A stretch of 64,000 bases of DNA from Aliiroseovarius zhejiangensis. Its GTDB lineage: Bacteria; Pseudomonadota; Alphaproteobacteria; Rhodobacterales; Rhodobacteraceae. Within the stretch, counting starts at the first letter, position 1, and every line of letters starts with the position of its first letter. Location of the stretch: contig NZ_BNCH01000003.1 of NCBI RefSeq assembly GCF_014656375.1, forward strand, positions 248,001 to 312,000, in the 5' to 3' direction. Below the pieces are notes generated by a model, which was not told the DNA's origin, made no database searches, and saw nothing but the letters and a program-made list of their open reading frames with translations. Both the position numbers and the translations under genes were made by a program. Shown in pieces: positions 9,295 through 17,829 of this stretch.

Positions 9295-9540
9295 TCACGC
9301 GTCTCTGATGGCAGTCAGAATCATCAACTTGGCCGATGACAGCTTGTAGCAAGTTTCGAAGTCTGGACAGCTTAGGCAATCCTCCCACTCTTAGTCCGAT
9401 ACTTCCACATTCCGCTCTCCGCGCGCCCACCCGATATTACTGATCTCAAACGAGAACACTTTCCCAGAATGAATGCCTGTATCAATCGGTGCGATAACGT
9501 TTGGGAACATTGTCCCGTAACATGGTCTGCGTGTTGGCAT
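9295..9540 (-). pseudogene. Small Cys-rich protein gene interrupted by an in-frame TAA
   Basis: Reading the minus strand from ATG 9540 gives MPTRRPCYGTMFPNV... for 49 codons, then TAA at 9391-9393. The same frame then continues without shift as EWEDCLSCPDFETCYKLSSA... to a TGA at 9295. The downstream part has a C-x2-C-x5-C cluster and looks coding. A ribosome binding site (GGAG) lies 12 bases before the ATG. The whole would be an 81-residue cytoplasmic protein with several cysteines. I recall similar small Cys-containing hypothetical proteins in Roseobacter genomes, but cannot verify that here. Most likely a nonsense-mutated gene. The product ending at the TAA (49 residues) would lack the cluster. 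Confidence 0.6.
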
Positions 9541-9609
9541 TTGCTTCGCTCCATCTTTTTCGTCAAAGACTTGACCTACGATAGCAGACTTGCGATCGGC
9601 TGATGTTTC

Positions 9610-10617
9610 TCAAGCGAACTTGGCGCGCGTTCGGTTGGCGAATGCCACAAGGGACAGCATGACCGGCACTTCGACCAGAACGCCAACCACCGTTGCCAAA
9701 GCCGCGCCGGAATTCAGCCCGAAGAGACTGATGGCGACGGCCACAGCAAGTTCGAAGAAATTCGATGTTCCGATCAAGGCGCAGGGTGCCGCGATCCGAT
9801 GCGGAACCCGTAAGGCGTAGGCGGCTGCATATGCCACCGCAAAGATGCCGTAGGATTGGATTAGGATGGGCACGGCAATCAGGGCGATGACCTGTGGGCG
9901 ATCCAGGATCACCTGGCCCTGAAGACCAAAGAGGATCACTACGGTCGCGATCAAGCCGATCACGGACCAGGGTTTGACTCGGCCTTGGAATGTCTCAATA
10001 CGATCTGCGCTGCCGAGTTGCCGACGGGTCAGGAAGCCTGCCACAAACGGCAACAGGACAAAGAGCACGACTGAGAGCACCAAGGTCTCCCAAGGGACCG
10101 TGATTTCCGTTACGCCCAAAAGGAAAGCGACAATCGGGGCAAAGGCAAACACCATCACCACGTCGTTCACCGAAACCTGCAAAAGCGTGTAGCTTTCGTC
10201 GCCGCGTGTGAGCTGAGACCAGACGAAAACCATCGCGGTACATGGCGCGGCCCCGAGCAGTATGAGACCGGCGATGTATTGCTGCGCATCTTCCGGTGCG
10301 ATCAGATCGGCAAAAACTACCTCAAAGAACAGAACCCCGAGCGCGGCCATGGTGAATGGCTTGATAAGCCAGTTCACGATGAGCGTGATAGCAAGGCCTT
10401 TCGGTTGTTTGACGACATCGCGCAGGCTTCCGAGATCAACGCCCACCATCATCGGGTAGACCATTGCCCAGATCAGAACAGCGACGACGAGGTTGACGCT
10501 CGCAACTTCAGCGGCAGCGATGGCGTTCACCAATCCCGGCGCGGCGCTTCCGATTGCAATGCCTGCGATGATCGCCAAAGCAATCCAAACGGACAGATAT
10601 CGTTCAAACAAACTCAT
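9610..10617 (-). CDS. acr3: Arsenite efflux permease Acr3
   Basis: A 335-residue inner-membrane arsenite exporter of the ACR3 (BASS superfamily) type with about ten membrane segments. The conserved cysteine lies in [17 protein letters not shown], followed by [17 protein letters not shown], both diagnostic of Acr3. Last gene of the ars operon. Its ATG overlaps the arsJ stop by 4 bases. It exports As(III) made by the ArsC domain encoded in the same transcript. Confidence 0.93.
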   Translation of the reverse strand: MSLFERYLSVWIALAIIAGIAIGSAAPGLVNAIAAAEVASVNLVVAVLIWAMVYPMMVGVDLGSLRDVVKQPKGLAITLIVNWLIKPFTMAALGVLFFEVVFADLIAPEDAQQYIAGLILLGAAPCTAMVFVWSQLTRGDESYTLLQVSVNDVVMVFAFAPIVAFLLGVTEITVPWETLVLSVVLFVLLPFVAGFLTRRQLGSADRIETFQGRVKPWSVIGLIATVVILFGLQGQVILDRPQVIALIAVPILIQSYGIFAVAYAAAYALRVPHRIAAPCALIGTSNFFELAVAVAISLFGLNSGAALATVVGVLVEVPVMLSLVAFANRTRAKFA

Positions 10618-11891
10618 ACTTTGATCTCTTCAGAAATTTCGGGATTGAGGCGTGCAGCGGCCAATCCGGCAAGCGCGACCATGAGCGTTGCGGTCCCCAG
10701 CATCATCGGCAGGCCTCCAAGCTGATAGGTTACCCCAGACAGCACCGTACCTAGGAGCCGCCCCCCCGCGTTCGCCATGTAATAGAACCCGACATCCATG
10801 GTGACCCGCTCCGCCTTCGTGAAGGCAAGGATCAGGTAGGAATGGAGGGCAGAGTTAATCGCAAAGATCGCGCCAAAGAGCAGCAGGCCCGCAATCAGTG
10901 TGATGGTCAGCCAGGTCTGAGGACCATCAGAGGCCAGGGCCGCAACTGTCAGAGCGGCAGGGATCGCTGTAAGGGTCCATGCCCAACCCTTTGCGGCATA
11001 CACCAAATCGCTTTCTGACCGTGATGACGCACGCAGAATTCGTGGGGCCGACGCTTGTATGAAGCCGTAGAGGATCACCCAAACCGCCATGAACGTCCCG
11101 ATCATGAAGAAGGCAGTTCGGTTTCCAGCCACGGTCCCGTCAGACAGCACCGCATAGAAGTAGATGGGGATGCCGACCACGAACCAGACGTCGCGCGCCC
11201 CGAACAGAAACACACGAGCCGCCGAGAGCCAGTTCACGTTCGATGACCTGGAAAAGACCTCGGAGAACTTTGCACCTTTCCGACCCTTCGGCAGACCTGG
11301 TGGCATCGCGATCAACACGGCGATCAAAATGACAGCGAGGATTGCTGCCATCCCCAGGACAGCCCAGACAAAACCGAGCGTCGCCAGCAGTGCGGCCCCC
11401 AACAAGAAGCCAAGGCCCTTCACGGCATTCTTGGAACCCGTCAGCAGCGCCACCCACCGGAACAGCCCGCCATCCTCGGACGGAGCCAAGACCTTCACGG
11501 CAGATTTGGACGACATCTTCGCAAGGTCTTTGGCCACCCCGCTCGCGCCCTGGACGACCATCACATAGGCGACTGAGGCGCCAATAGCCCAGGTCGGGTC
11601 GAGCTGCGCCAAAGCCAACAAGCCCAAGACCTGAATGCCGAGGCCGGCATAGAGCGTGGAGGTCAACCCGAAGCGGGCCGCGATCCAACCGGCACAGAGA
11701 TTGGTCACCATACCCGCAATCTCATAGAGCACGAATAGGTAGGCGAGCTGAACGGGGCTGAAACCCAACGTATGGAAGTGCAGTAGCACCAGCATTCTGA
11801 GCGCGCCATCGGTGAGCATGAAGGCCCAATAGGCAGCCGTCACGGCGATATAGGCTGACAGCCCCTCTGGCCGCGCGGATGTGTCGGTCAC
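10614..11891 (-). CDS. arsJ: ArsJ, MFS exporter of 1-arseno-3-phosphoglycerate
   Basis: A 425-residue MFS protein with about twelve membrane segments. ArsJ is known to export 1-arseno-3-phosphoglycerate made from arsenate by a dedicated GAPDH, and its gene lies directly next to such a gapdh, as here (4-base GTGA overlap, arsJ starting with GTG). Visible ArsJ-like stretches include [19 protein letters not shown] and the long cytoplasmic loop [17 protein letters not shown]. The identification rests on sequence plus context. Confidence 0.9.
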   Translation of the reverse strand: MTDTSARPEGLSAYIAVTAAYWAFMLTDGALRMLVLLHFHTLGFSPVQLAYLFVLYEIAGMVTNLCAGWIAARFGLTSTLYAGLGIQVLGLLALAQLDPTWAIGASVAYVMVVQGASGVAKDLAKMSSKSAVKVLAPSEDGGLFRWVALLTGSKNAVKGLGFLLGAALLATLGFVWAVLGMAAILAVILIAVLIAMPPGLPKGRKGAKFSEVFSRSSNVNWLSAARVFLFGARDVWFVVGIPIYFYAVLSDGTVAGNRTAFFMIGTFMAVWVILYGFIQASAPRILRASSRSESDLVYAAKGWAWTLTAIPAALTVAALASDGPQTWLTITLIAGLLLFGAIFAINSALHSYLILAFTKAERVTMDVGFYYMANAGGRLLGTVLSGVTYQLGGLPMMLGTATLMVALAGLAAARLNPEISEEIKV

Positions 11892-12886
11892 ACTGACGCT
11901 CCAACCATCAGTGCAACATCGACAAGACGATGAGCATAGCCCATCTCGTTGTCATACCAGGCAAAGACCTTCAGTTGCGTCCCGTTGATGACCATTGTCG
12001 ACGGCGCATCCACGATGCTGGAGCGTGCGTCATTGGTATAATCGGTTGAGACAAGGGGTCTTTCCTCGTAGCCCAGAATACCTTTCAGCTCATCGTCCGC
12101 TGCGGCCTTGAAAAGAGCATTGACCTCTTCAGCCGTGGTTTCACGCTCCACCTCGAACACACAATCGGTCAGTGACGCGTTCAGGAGCGGAACCCTCACT
12201 GCGTGCCCGTTCAGACGCCCTGTCAGCTCCGGATAGATGAGCGTGATCGCGGTCGCGCTGCCTGTCGTCGTTGGGATCAGAGAATTCAGCGCCGAGCGCG
12301 CGCGACGCAAGTCCTTTGCGGGCCGGTCCACGATGGTTTGGGTGTTCGTCACATCGTGGATCGTGGTGATGGAGCCGTGCTTGATGCCGAGGTTTTCGTG
12401 AATGACCTTCACGACCGGCGCGAGGCAGTTTGTCGTGCAGCTCGCCGCCGTGACAATCCGGTGTTTGCCCGCATCATAGATGTCATGGTTCACGCCGTAG
12501 ACGATATTGGCTGCATCGCCATCCTTCACAGGTGCAGAGACGACAACTTTTTTAAAACCCGCTTCGAAGTAAGGGGCGAGCTTCGCCTCGGACTTGAAGA
12601 CCCCGGTGCAGTCGATCACAACATCCACGCCTTCCGATGGAAGGTCGTTGATATTTTTGGTTCCAATGAACGGAAGCCGCGTGCCATTGATCGTCACGCT
12701 ATCCGCATCATGAGAGAAATCGGCTTCCCACCGACCATGCACGGTATCGAACTCCAGAAGATGGGCATGCATCTCAGGATCACCCAAGGCGTCGTTGATC
12801 CAGGCAATCTTGGCTCCGCGGTCCAGCAATGGCTTCAGGGCGAGTTTTCCGATCCGGCCAAGGCCGTTGAGGGCGTAGGTAGTCAA
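11888..12886 (-). CDS. gap: ArsJ-associated glyceraldehyde-3-phosphate dehydrogenase
   Basis: A 332-residue GAPDH. NAD-binding Rossmann start [16 protein letters not shown] (the usual Gly-x-Gly-Arg-Ile-Gly), catalytic Cys150 in SCTTNC, His177 in TIHDVTNTQ, and C-terminal [14 protein letters not shown]. In ars operons this enzyme uses arsenate in place of phosphate to form 1-arseno-3-phosphoglycerate, which ArsJ exports. The start codon is TTG within a TTGA overlap with the ArsR-ArsC stop, so expression is coupled and probably weaker than that of the upstream gene. It is not the housekeeping glycolytic copy, judging by context. Confidence 0.92.
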   Translation of the reverse strand: MTTYALNGLGRIGKLALKPLLDRGAKIAWINDALGDPEMHAHLLEFDTVHGRWEADFSHDADSVTINGTRLPFIGTKNINDLPSEGVDVVIDCTGVFKSEAKLAPYFEAGFKKVVVSAPVKDGDAANIVYGVNHDIYDAGKHRIVTAASCTTNCLAPVVKVIHENLGIKHGSITTIHDVTNTQTIVDRPAKDLRRARSALNSLIPTTTGSATAITLIYPELTGRLNGHAVRVPLLNASLTDCVFEVERETTAEEVNALFKAAADDELKGILGYEERPLVSTDYTNDARSSIVDAPSTMVINGTQLKVFAWYDNEMGYAHRLVDVALMVGASV

Positions 12887-13728
12887 GCAGAGGCTCCTTC
12901 ATTTGTTTGTGCGATGTCGTCCACGGCCTTCTGCAACGCGATCCGGTCAAGAGACGCGATTGGCAAAGCCGTGAAGGCTTTGATCCGGTTCAGCAGCGCA
13001 GCATACGACTGATGAAAGGCCAGGCTCTTTTCAGCGTTCGAGCCTTCGACCTTCACCGGGTCCGGCATACCCCAATGGGCGCTCACCGGCTGGCCTGTCC
13101 AAGCCGGGCATTCCTCATTGGCCGCCTGATTGCAAACTGTGAAAACAAAATCAAAGTGTGGGGCATCGTTGCCTTGGAAGACCGACACGTTCTTCGACTC
13201 CAGGACAGAGATATCATGCCCCTTTTGTTCAAGAACTTCGAGCGCGAACGGGTTCAGCTCTGAGCGTGGCTTTGTCCCCGCCGAGTAAGCAACAAATCTG
13301 TCACCCGCCTCCTTGCGTAGTATCGACTCTGCAAAGATCGAGCGTGCGGAATTGCCGGTGCAGATGAAAAGGACTTTGTACTTGCGATCAGTCATGGGAC
13401 TGTCTCCGTCGAAGCCAACAGACGTAAGGGGTGAACAGATCTCCGGGCGACCGCGGCAGCAGTCGCGCAGCAGATAAACGAACGTCTCGCGAGCCGCATC
13501 CATGTCGATCGCGTAGCGCAGGGAGGTTCCAACACGCTCTTGTGTGACCAGCCCCGCCTGCATCAGCGCGTTCACATAGGTCGAGAGTGTATTTGGCTTA
13601 AGGTCGAGTGCTTGCGCCAACTCGGTCGCAGGCACGCGGTCCGGATAGCGACGCATGAGTAGCCGAAACACGGCCAGCCGCTGCGGGTGACCAAGCGTCG
13701 TGAGGCGATTGGGAATCAATATTTCCAT
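12883..13728 (-). CDS. arsC: ArsR repressor fused to thioredoxin-type arsenate reductase ArsC
   Basis: A 281-residue two-domain protein. Residues 1-100 form an ArsR winged helix ([24 protein letters not shown] recognition region) ending with Cys90, Cys91 and Cys98 in [10 protein letters not shown], plausible As(III) ligands. Residues 113-281 are a low-molecular-weight-phosphatase-type arsenate reductase: P-loop CTGNSAR (Cys123 to Arg129) and a resolving pair Cys199/Cys207 in [11 protein letters not shown], as in thioredoxin-coupled ArsC. The fusion senses arsenite and makes it from arsenate. First gene of the operon. The start codon abuts a palindromic operator, with no Shine-Dalgarno sequence. 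Confidence 0.9.
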   Translation of the reverse strand: MEILIPNRLTTLGHPQRLAVFRLLMRRYPDRVPATELAQALDLKPNTLSTYVNALMQAGLVTQERVGTSLRYAIDMDAARETFVYLLRDCCRGRPEICSPLTSVGFDGDSPMTDRKYKVLFICTGNSARSIFAESILRKEAGDRFVAYSAGTKPRSELNPFALEVLEQKGHDISVLESKNVSVFQGNDAPHFDFVFTVCNQAANEECPAWTGQPVSAHWGMPDPVKVEGSNAEKSLAFHQSYAALLNRIKAFTALPIASLDRIALQKAVDDIAQTNEGASA

Positions 13729-13747
13729 ATTCCATGAATTATGGAAT
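13729..13747 (-). promoter_or_regulatory. Putative ArsR operator adjoining the start codon
   Basis: A perfect inverted repeat ATTCCAT-GAATT-ATGGAAT lies immediately upstream of the ArsR-ArsC ATG (13728). Its left end touches the codon. On the minus strand a possible -35 TTGCGC and a -10-like ATAATT (16-base spacing) place the repeat over the -10, so repressor binding would block the polymerase. Transcription would then start at or very near the ATG. Confidence 0.6.
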
Positions 13748-13981
13748 TACTTGCGTTTGCGCAATACTTCTTTAGATCGATTAGCGGACATTCGTCGGGC
13801 CGCAGGAATCTGGTAGGTATGGGCTCATTCCGGTCGTTAGCTGCATCTTGTGCCAACGGCTGCGTCGCGGGACATTGCGAGCTTTCGCTGCAACTGCGCC
13901 AATGACAGCTTTCAGAAGCGAAAATTATTTGTTGATGTAATGCGCGCCGCTTTTCGACACAGCACTAGCGCGTAGCCGCTC
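13748..13981. other. Intergenic spacer between ars promoter and unknown gene
   Basis: No ORF or RNA gene recognised. It contains one copy of a degenerate direct repeat (13784-13827) that recurs on the far side of the next gene. Confidence 0.4.
13784..13827. repeat. Degenerate direct repeat, copy 1
   Basis: Begins GCGGACATTCGT, then GCAG about 6 bases later, then TGGGCTCA at the end. The same succession occurs at 15261-15303 in the same orientation, about 1.48 kb away, bracketing the 13982-15163 gene. Short matched blocks separated by diverged bases suggest an old intergenic repeat family and not a recent duplication. Confidence 0.45.
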
Positions 13982-15163
13982 CTAGCAGGGCAGGTTTGGA
14001 AACGCTCCATACAGCGTCATCGGTCGCCCGTCGCTGCTGTTGAGTTCGTATATATATGTCACCGCGTTTTCCTGAAACGCGAGCAACGCGGCACGCTCAT
14101 CAGACCCGCACACCAGTCGGCGGATGTGCTGGTAGAGATGACGATCCGCTCCATCGTTCGACCCATCCCGGATGCGGAACATCTCGGCGGTGTCCTTTGC
14201 CCTGAAGGTGAAAATAATGACACCGTTCTTCCGCTCAACGCCGTCAAACTGTGACGCGCGCGCCGGGACAACCTGATCGAGATTTGCAGCAACATGTGCA
14301 TAGGCCCGCTCTACGGCGGCATCATGGATCTGCAGGTCGGCGAGCCATTCTTGCATCAAGCGATACTGCACCAAGCGCGTGGCGGCGCGCGTTTCAACAG
14401 CCGCCCGTGACCAGCTTTCGCTTGCGCCACCCACTTCGACAATACTGTCTTCGTTCAGCTCGAAAGCGTAAGTCTCGACCTGGTGTGGCTCTTCGCTGAC
14501 GACAAAGACGCAGGCCATGAAACGATCACCCGGCTTGGCGATCTCTGTCGACCAAATGCGCACCTCAGCGACACAACGCTCGCGCGGGTAGTCCATCGGT
14601 TGATGGTTCCGGTTGGCCCAGATCAAGCCGATGACCGCAGGCTTGGCCTGTGTGATGTCATAAGACCGCGGCGCATCTGGACCTTCCTCGTCCAGCACCC
14701 GGCAGACGATGTATTCCTTGTATCCCGTCCGATATCGGAGGCTCGGCGCGAGGTTTTCGCCGTTGATCGTTTGCAGGCAGCTATTGCCGAGGACGGGCGT
14801 CACTTGTGGGTTATTCGCGATATCGGGGCGCAAGTTGGCCAGCCAAAGGGGGCCAAATCCGTCGTGGAATAGGTTGTAATCCGTCGGATAATGAAGGTCG
14901 AAGACTGTCTCAGTACCACCTGCATCGGTGAAGGTGATCGTCGCATCAAGCTGCCCGGCATAGCTGGACCTATCGAGCGCAGCGATGCTTGCCGTCGCCG
15001 TCACGTTGTGGCTGGCCTCAGCCGACCACCCCACGACACCAGACGAAAACCGCTGATAGGCGTCATAAAGACTGTTGGTCGACAGCCCCCCGGTTATCAA
15101 AAGGTATCCGACTGCCAGAAGTGCGAACGAGAAAAGGAACTGGAATACGGTCGAAATGCGCAT
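13982..15163 (-). CDS. Unrecognised membrane-anchored periplasmic protein
   Basis: A 393-residue protein from ATG 15163 (MRISTVFQFLFSFALLAVGYLLITGG), a single N-terminal membrane segment or signal anchor, followed by a large soluble, mostly polar domain that would face the periplasm. Cysteines occur in LGNSCLQTI, EYIVCRVLD, ERCVAEVRIW, FMACVFVVSE and RRLVCGSDER, with a C-terminal NLPC, compatible with disulfides. I do not recognise the family. In-frame starts further upstream (up to 15241) would put non-hydrophobic sequence before the membrane segment. It sits alone between the ars operon and ppaC and is flanked by degenerate repeats. Confidence 0.6.
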   Translation of the reverse strand: MRISTVFQFLFSFALLAVGYLLITGGLSTNSLYDAYQRFSSGVVGWSAEASHNVTATASIAALDRSSYAGQLDATITFTDAGGTETVFDLHYPTDYNLFHDGFGPLWLANLRPDIANNPQVTPVLGNSCLQTINGENLAPSLRYRTGYKEYIVCRVLDEEGPDAPRSYDITQAKPAVIGLIWANRNHQPMDYPRERCVAEVRIWSTEIAKPGDRFMACVFVVSEEPHQVETYAFELNEDSIVEVGGASESWSRAAVETRAATRLVQYRLMQEWLADLQIHDAAVERAYAHVAANLDQVVPARASQFDGVERKNGVIIFTFRAKDTAEMFRIRDGSNDGADRHLYQHIRRLVCGSDERAALLAFQENAVTYIYELNSSDGRPMTLYGAFPNLPC

Positions 15164-15260
15164 GGAGCCCGCTCTAACTAAATGCATTTTACCCAAGAGA
15201 CAGTGCAAGCTAGCCAGAATCAAGGCGCATTTCATCGCCATACCCGCTCAGACGCATAGA

Positions 15261-15303
15261 GCAGACATTCGTGCCCCTTGCAGCATTCGGCAATTTGGGC
15301 TCA
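15261..15303. repeat. Degenerate direct repeat, copy 2
   Basis: Begins GCAGACATTCGT, then GCAG, then TGGGCTCA with nearly the same internal spacing as the copy at 13784-13827. It lies upstream of the unknown gene and before the ppaC terminator. Confidence 0.45.
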
Positions 15304-15325
15304 AAGCAGACCTAACGCCAAAGAA

Positions 15326-15350
15326 AAGCCCGCGCGATTGCGCGGGCCTT
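15326..15350 (-). terminator. Terminator of ppaC
   Basis: An 8-bp stem GCCCGCGC / GCGCGGGC around GATT. On the minus strand it is followed by TTTTCTTT. It lies about 22 bases past the ppaC stop. Confidence 0.8.
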
Positions 15351-15372
15351 CCCGTTCACAACTTGTATCAGC

Positions 15373-16293
15373 CTACACAGCCAAATTCGGAATAATCTGC
15401 TTCTTCCGGCTCATCACACCTGGCAGGACAACCACGTCACCATCCACCTTCGCGCCGAAGCTCTTTTCGGCCACGGTTTTGACCAGATCATTGGGGACCA
15501 GCAGGGTGGCTTCTTCCTTCAGGATGTCCACGACGAACAGCAAAACCTGATCGACGCCGTCCTCGGCCTCGACGGTTTTGAAGGTCTCCATCAGGCTGTC
15601 CTTGCGGCCCAGCGGGATCTCGGGCGCGGTGGTTTCCAGGACACTGACGCGGAATTTCTTACCAGCGACTTCGTATTCCTTTGAATCCATGCGGATCAAT
15701 TCCGCGTCCGAGAAGGCGGATACATCCGACTTGGCAGCGAACATTTCGGCGGCATAGTCGGACACGTTCACGCCCAGATCAGCGGCCAGCGCGGCCACGA
15801 CGTCGCGGTCGCGATCGGTGGTGGTGGGCGAGCGGAATTCCAGCGTGTCTGACAGGATGCAGGTCAGCGCGGCACCTTTGATGTTCTCGGGCATCTTGGC
15901 AGCGTCGTCGCCCATCAGATCGTACATGATGGTCGCGGTGCAGGCCAGCGGACGGATGGTGATGTCGATCGGGCCTTTGGTTTCCAGACCGCCGACCAGC
16001 TTGTGGTGGTCGATGATCGCCTGCACGTCTGCGCCGTTGATGTTGGCGGGCAGCTCGGCCGGGTTGTTGGTGTCGACGACGACGCAAGGCTGGTCGTCAG
16101 CCACATCCTCGATGATCTCGGGCATATCAAAGCCCCAGCGCTTCAGCATGAAGGCGGCTTCGGTGTTGGGTTGACCCAGCAGCACGGGCTTGGCGTCCAC
16201 GCCCTGCACTTCGTTCAGATACCACGCCCAGATCAGGGGCGAGCCGGTCGAGTCAGTGTCAGGGGATTTGTGGCCGAAAACGAGGGTTGTCAT
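15373..16293 (-). CDS. ppaC: Manganese-dependent (family II) inorganic pyrophosphatase
   Basis: Hydrolyses pyrophosphate to two phosphates in the cytoplasm. It has 306 residues, normal for family II (DHH superfamily). The N-terminal metal motif is VFGHKSPDTDSTGS (His8, Asp12, Asp14), the DHH motif is in AIIDHHKLVGGL, a further metal aspartate lies in VVVDTNNP, and the C-terminal substrate-binding SRKKQIIP is intact. There are no CBS or DRTGG regulatory inserts. Monocistronic with its own terminator. Confidence 0.95.
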   Translation of the reverse strand: MTTLVFGHKSPDTDSTGSPLIWAWYLNEVQGVDAKPVLLGQPNTEAAFMLKRWGFDMPEIIEDVADDQPCVVVDTNNPAELPANINGADVQAIIDHHKLVGGLETKGPIDITIRPLACTATIMYDLMGDDAAKMPENIKGAALTCILSDTLEFRSPTTTDRDRDVVAALAADLGVNVSDYAAEMFAAKSDVSAFSDAELIRMDSKEYEVAGKKFRVSVLETTAPEIPLGRKDSLMETFKTVEAEDGVDQVLLFVVDILKEEATLLVPNDLVKTVAEKSFGAKVDGDVVVLPGVMSRKKQIIPNLAV

Positions 16294-16400
16294 CTTGGTA
16301 TGTCCGTCTTGATAGGGTTATGGAATTTGCCAGCCTTATAGGGCGCGCGCCCGCCTTTGTCACGCGCTGCGTTGCAGCATGGGGGCGGGCGCGGCTTTGC

Positions 16401-16928
16401 CTATCGCGTGAATTCCAGCAAGGTGACGCCGCTGGCGTAGTGGGTCACCGATCTGCGTTGCCATTGGGTCGTCAGTTGCCCGCCTGCAAACAGCGGAACG
16501 CCTGCGCCCAATGTCAACGGCGCCAGTTTCAGGATCAGCCGGTCGATCAGCCCTTGCTGCAGAACCCAACCGGCAAACTGACCACCCCCGCACAGATAAA
16601 CCGGCGCCCCGTCTCCGGCACGCAGTTTGTCCAGATGTGACCGCCAGTCAGACCGCACAATTGTTACGTCAGCTTCGTCGGGCAGGCTGAGGGTGGTCGA
16701 GAAGATATGATGATCCATGTGGGGATAGGCACGTGCCCCGGGTTCAAGGCCGAAGCCGTACCCGTATTCGTAGGTGTGTCGCCCCATGATCACGGTGCCA
16801 TATCCGGCCAACCTGTCAAAATAGGGAGCGATGTGGTCGCCTTCGCCGGGGAAAGCCGAGGCATCTCCGCCGGGGCCAGCAATAAAGCCGTCAAGGCTGA
16901 CGGCGGCGTCATAAATGATTTCACGCAT
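16401..16928 (-). CDS. Dihydrofolate reductase-like (RibD C-terminal type) protein
   Basis: A 175-residue protein with the DHFR/RibD-C fold. The start MREIIYDAAVSLDGFIAGPGGD, the VIMGRHTYEYG segment and the C-terminal VYLCGGGQFAGWVLQQGLIDRLIL are typical of the 'dihydrofolate reductase family' proteins, which usually are NADPH-binding reductases of unknown substrate and not true FolA. An AGGA stretch about 10 bases before ATG 16928 supports this start. It is divergent from the DUF2161 gene, with a long inverted repeat between them. Confidence 0.8.
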   Translation of the reverse strand: MREIIYDAAVSLDGFIAGPGGDASAFPGEGDHIAPYFDRLAGYGTVIMGRHTYEYGYGFGLEPGARAYPHMDHHIFSTTLSLPDEADVTIVRSDWRSHLDKLRAGDGAPVYLCGGGQFAGWVLQQGLIDRLILKLAPLTLGAGVPLFAGGQLTTQWQRRSVTHYASGVTLLEFTR

Positions 16929-16995
16929 GGGATATCCTGTCATGTGAATGTAAACCAACCCCGATCGGGGCATCCTTGTCTGAGGCTTACTTGAT

Positions 16996-17030
16996 CACTG
17001 GCAGTGCACTCCTTTTGCAGACTGCCAGTG
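16996..17030. promoter_or_regulatory. Inverted repeat between divergent genes
   Basis: Two perfect 10-base arms, CACTGGCAGT (16996-17005) and ACTGCCAGTG (17021-17030), separated by 15 bases. The position between two divergent starts suits an operator. It could also form an RNA hairpin, but no T run follows on either strand. Function unproven. Confidence 0.4.
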
Positions 17031-17095
17031 TAGCGGAATACAGGCTTTGCGTAAATGGCTTGGTCCTGCGGCGCCGCCGGCGCTAGAAAGGTCGC

Positions 17096-17749
17096 ATGTC
17101 GAAACCGTCCGAAACCGACCTTTATGCCCCCGTAAAATCCTGGCTGGAACAGGCGGGGTATGAAGTGAAATCCGAAGTTGGCCCTGCCGATGTGGTGGCG
17201 CTGCGCGCGGGTCAGCCGCCGTTGATCGTGGAGCTGAAGGCGGGGTTTTCCCTGACCTTGTTGCAGCAGGCCGTTGCACGTCAGGCGATCAGCGATCTGG
17301 TTTACGTGGCGGTGCCGCGTTGGTCGGGCAAATCGGGGTGGCGGGCGTTCAAGGGCAATGTGGGCCTGTGCAAGCGGCTTGGCGTGGGGGTGCTGTCGGT
17401 GCGTCTGAAGGATGGGTTCGTGCAGGTCCACACAGATCCCGGCCCGTTTCAGCCGCGCAAATCCAAGGTGAAATCGGCGCGGCTCTTGTCCGAGTTTACC
17501 CGCCGCGATGGCGACCCAAATACCGGTGGCACGAATGGCAAGGTTGTGACGGCCTATCGGCAGGACGCCGAGAGACTTGCGGCCTGTCTGGCGAAAGAAG
17601 GGCCGATGAAAGGCGCAGCACTTGCCAAAGCCACGGGCGTTAAGACCGCGACGCGGATGATGGCGATCAATCATTATGGCTGGTTCGAGCGGGTGGAACG
17701 CGGCGTCTATGGCCTGACACCCGAGGGACGGTCGGCTTTGAAAGATTAA
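17096..17749 (+). CDS. DUF2161 protein, putative PD-(D/E)XK nuclease fold
   Basis: A 217-residue protein of the DUF2161 family. A PD-(D/E)XK-like core is visible: an acidic residue in EVGPADVVALR and then LIVELKAGFS, which gives the E-x-K pair. The C-terminal 60 residues (GAALAKATGVKTATRMMAINHYGWFERVERGVYGLTPEGRSAL) look like a small winged helix. The biochemical role of the family is not known to me. A restriction- or repair-like nuclease is only an inference. It stands alone and ends just before the FNR box of the peroxidase gene. Confidence 0.8.
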   Translation: MSKPSETDLYAPVKSWLEQAGYEVKSEVGPADVVALRAGQPPLIVELKAGFSLTLLQQAVARQAISDLVYVAVPRWSGKSGWRAFKGNVGLCKRLGVGVLSVRLKDGFVQVHTDPGPFQPRKSKVKSARLLSEFTRRDGDPNTGGTNGKVVTAYRQDAERLAACLAKEGPMKGAALAKATGVKTATRMMAINHYGWFERVERGVYGLTPEGRSALKD

Positions 17750-17759
17750 TCCGACCTTT

Positions 17760-17773
17760 TTGATCGGGATCAA
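17760..17773 (+). promoter_or_regulatory. FNR/FnrL box upstream of cytochrome c peroxidase
   Basis: A perfect TTGAT-N4-ATCAA palindrome (spacer CGGG) whose centre is 63 bases before the peroxidase ATG. It predicts activation of the peroxidase under oxygen limitation by FnrL, which is encoded at 26677. Confidence 0.85.
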
Positions 17774-17829
17774 TTCCCTTTGTCGCGATTCTCGATTAAC
17801 AGCGGGTGAGATTGATCAGGAGCTTTCCC

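Noticed and set aside
9391-9393. Selenocysteine or pyrrolysine recoding in the split small gene
   Set aside because: The codon is TAA, which is not used for either, and no insertion element is visible.
9372-9566. A 64-codon minus-strand ORF from 9566
   Set aside because: It overlaps the split Cys-rich gene in another frame and lacks an SD and protein-like character, whereas the frame from 9540 has both.
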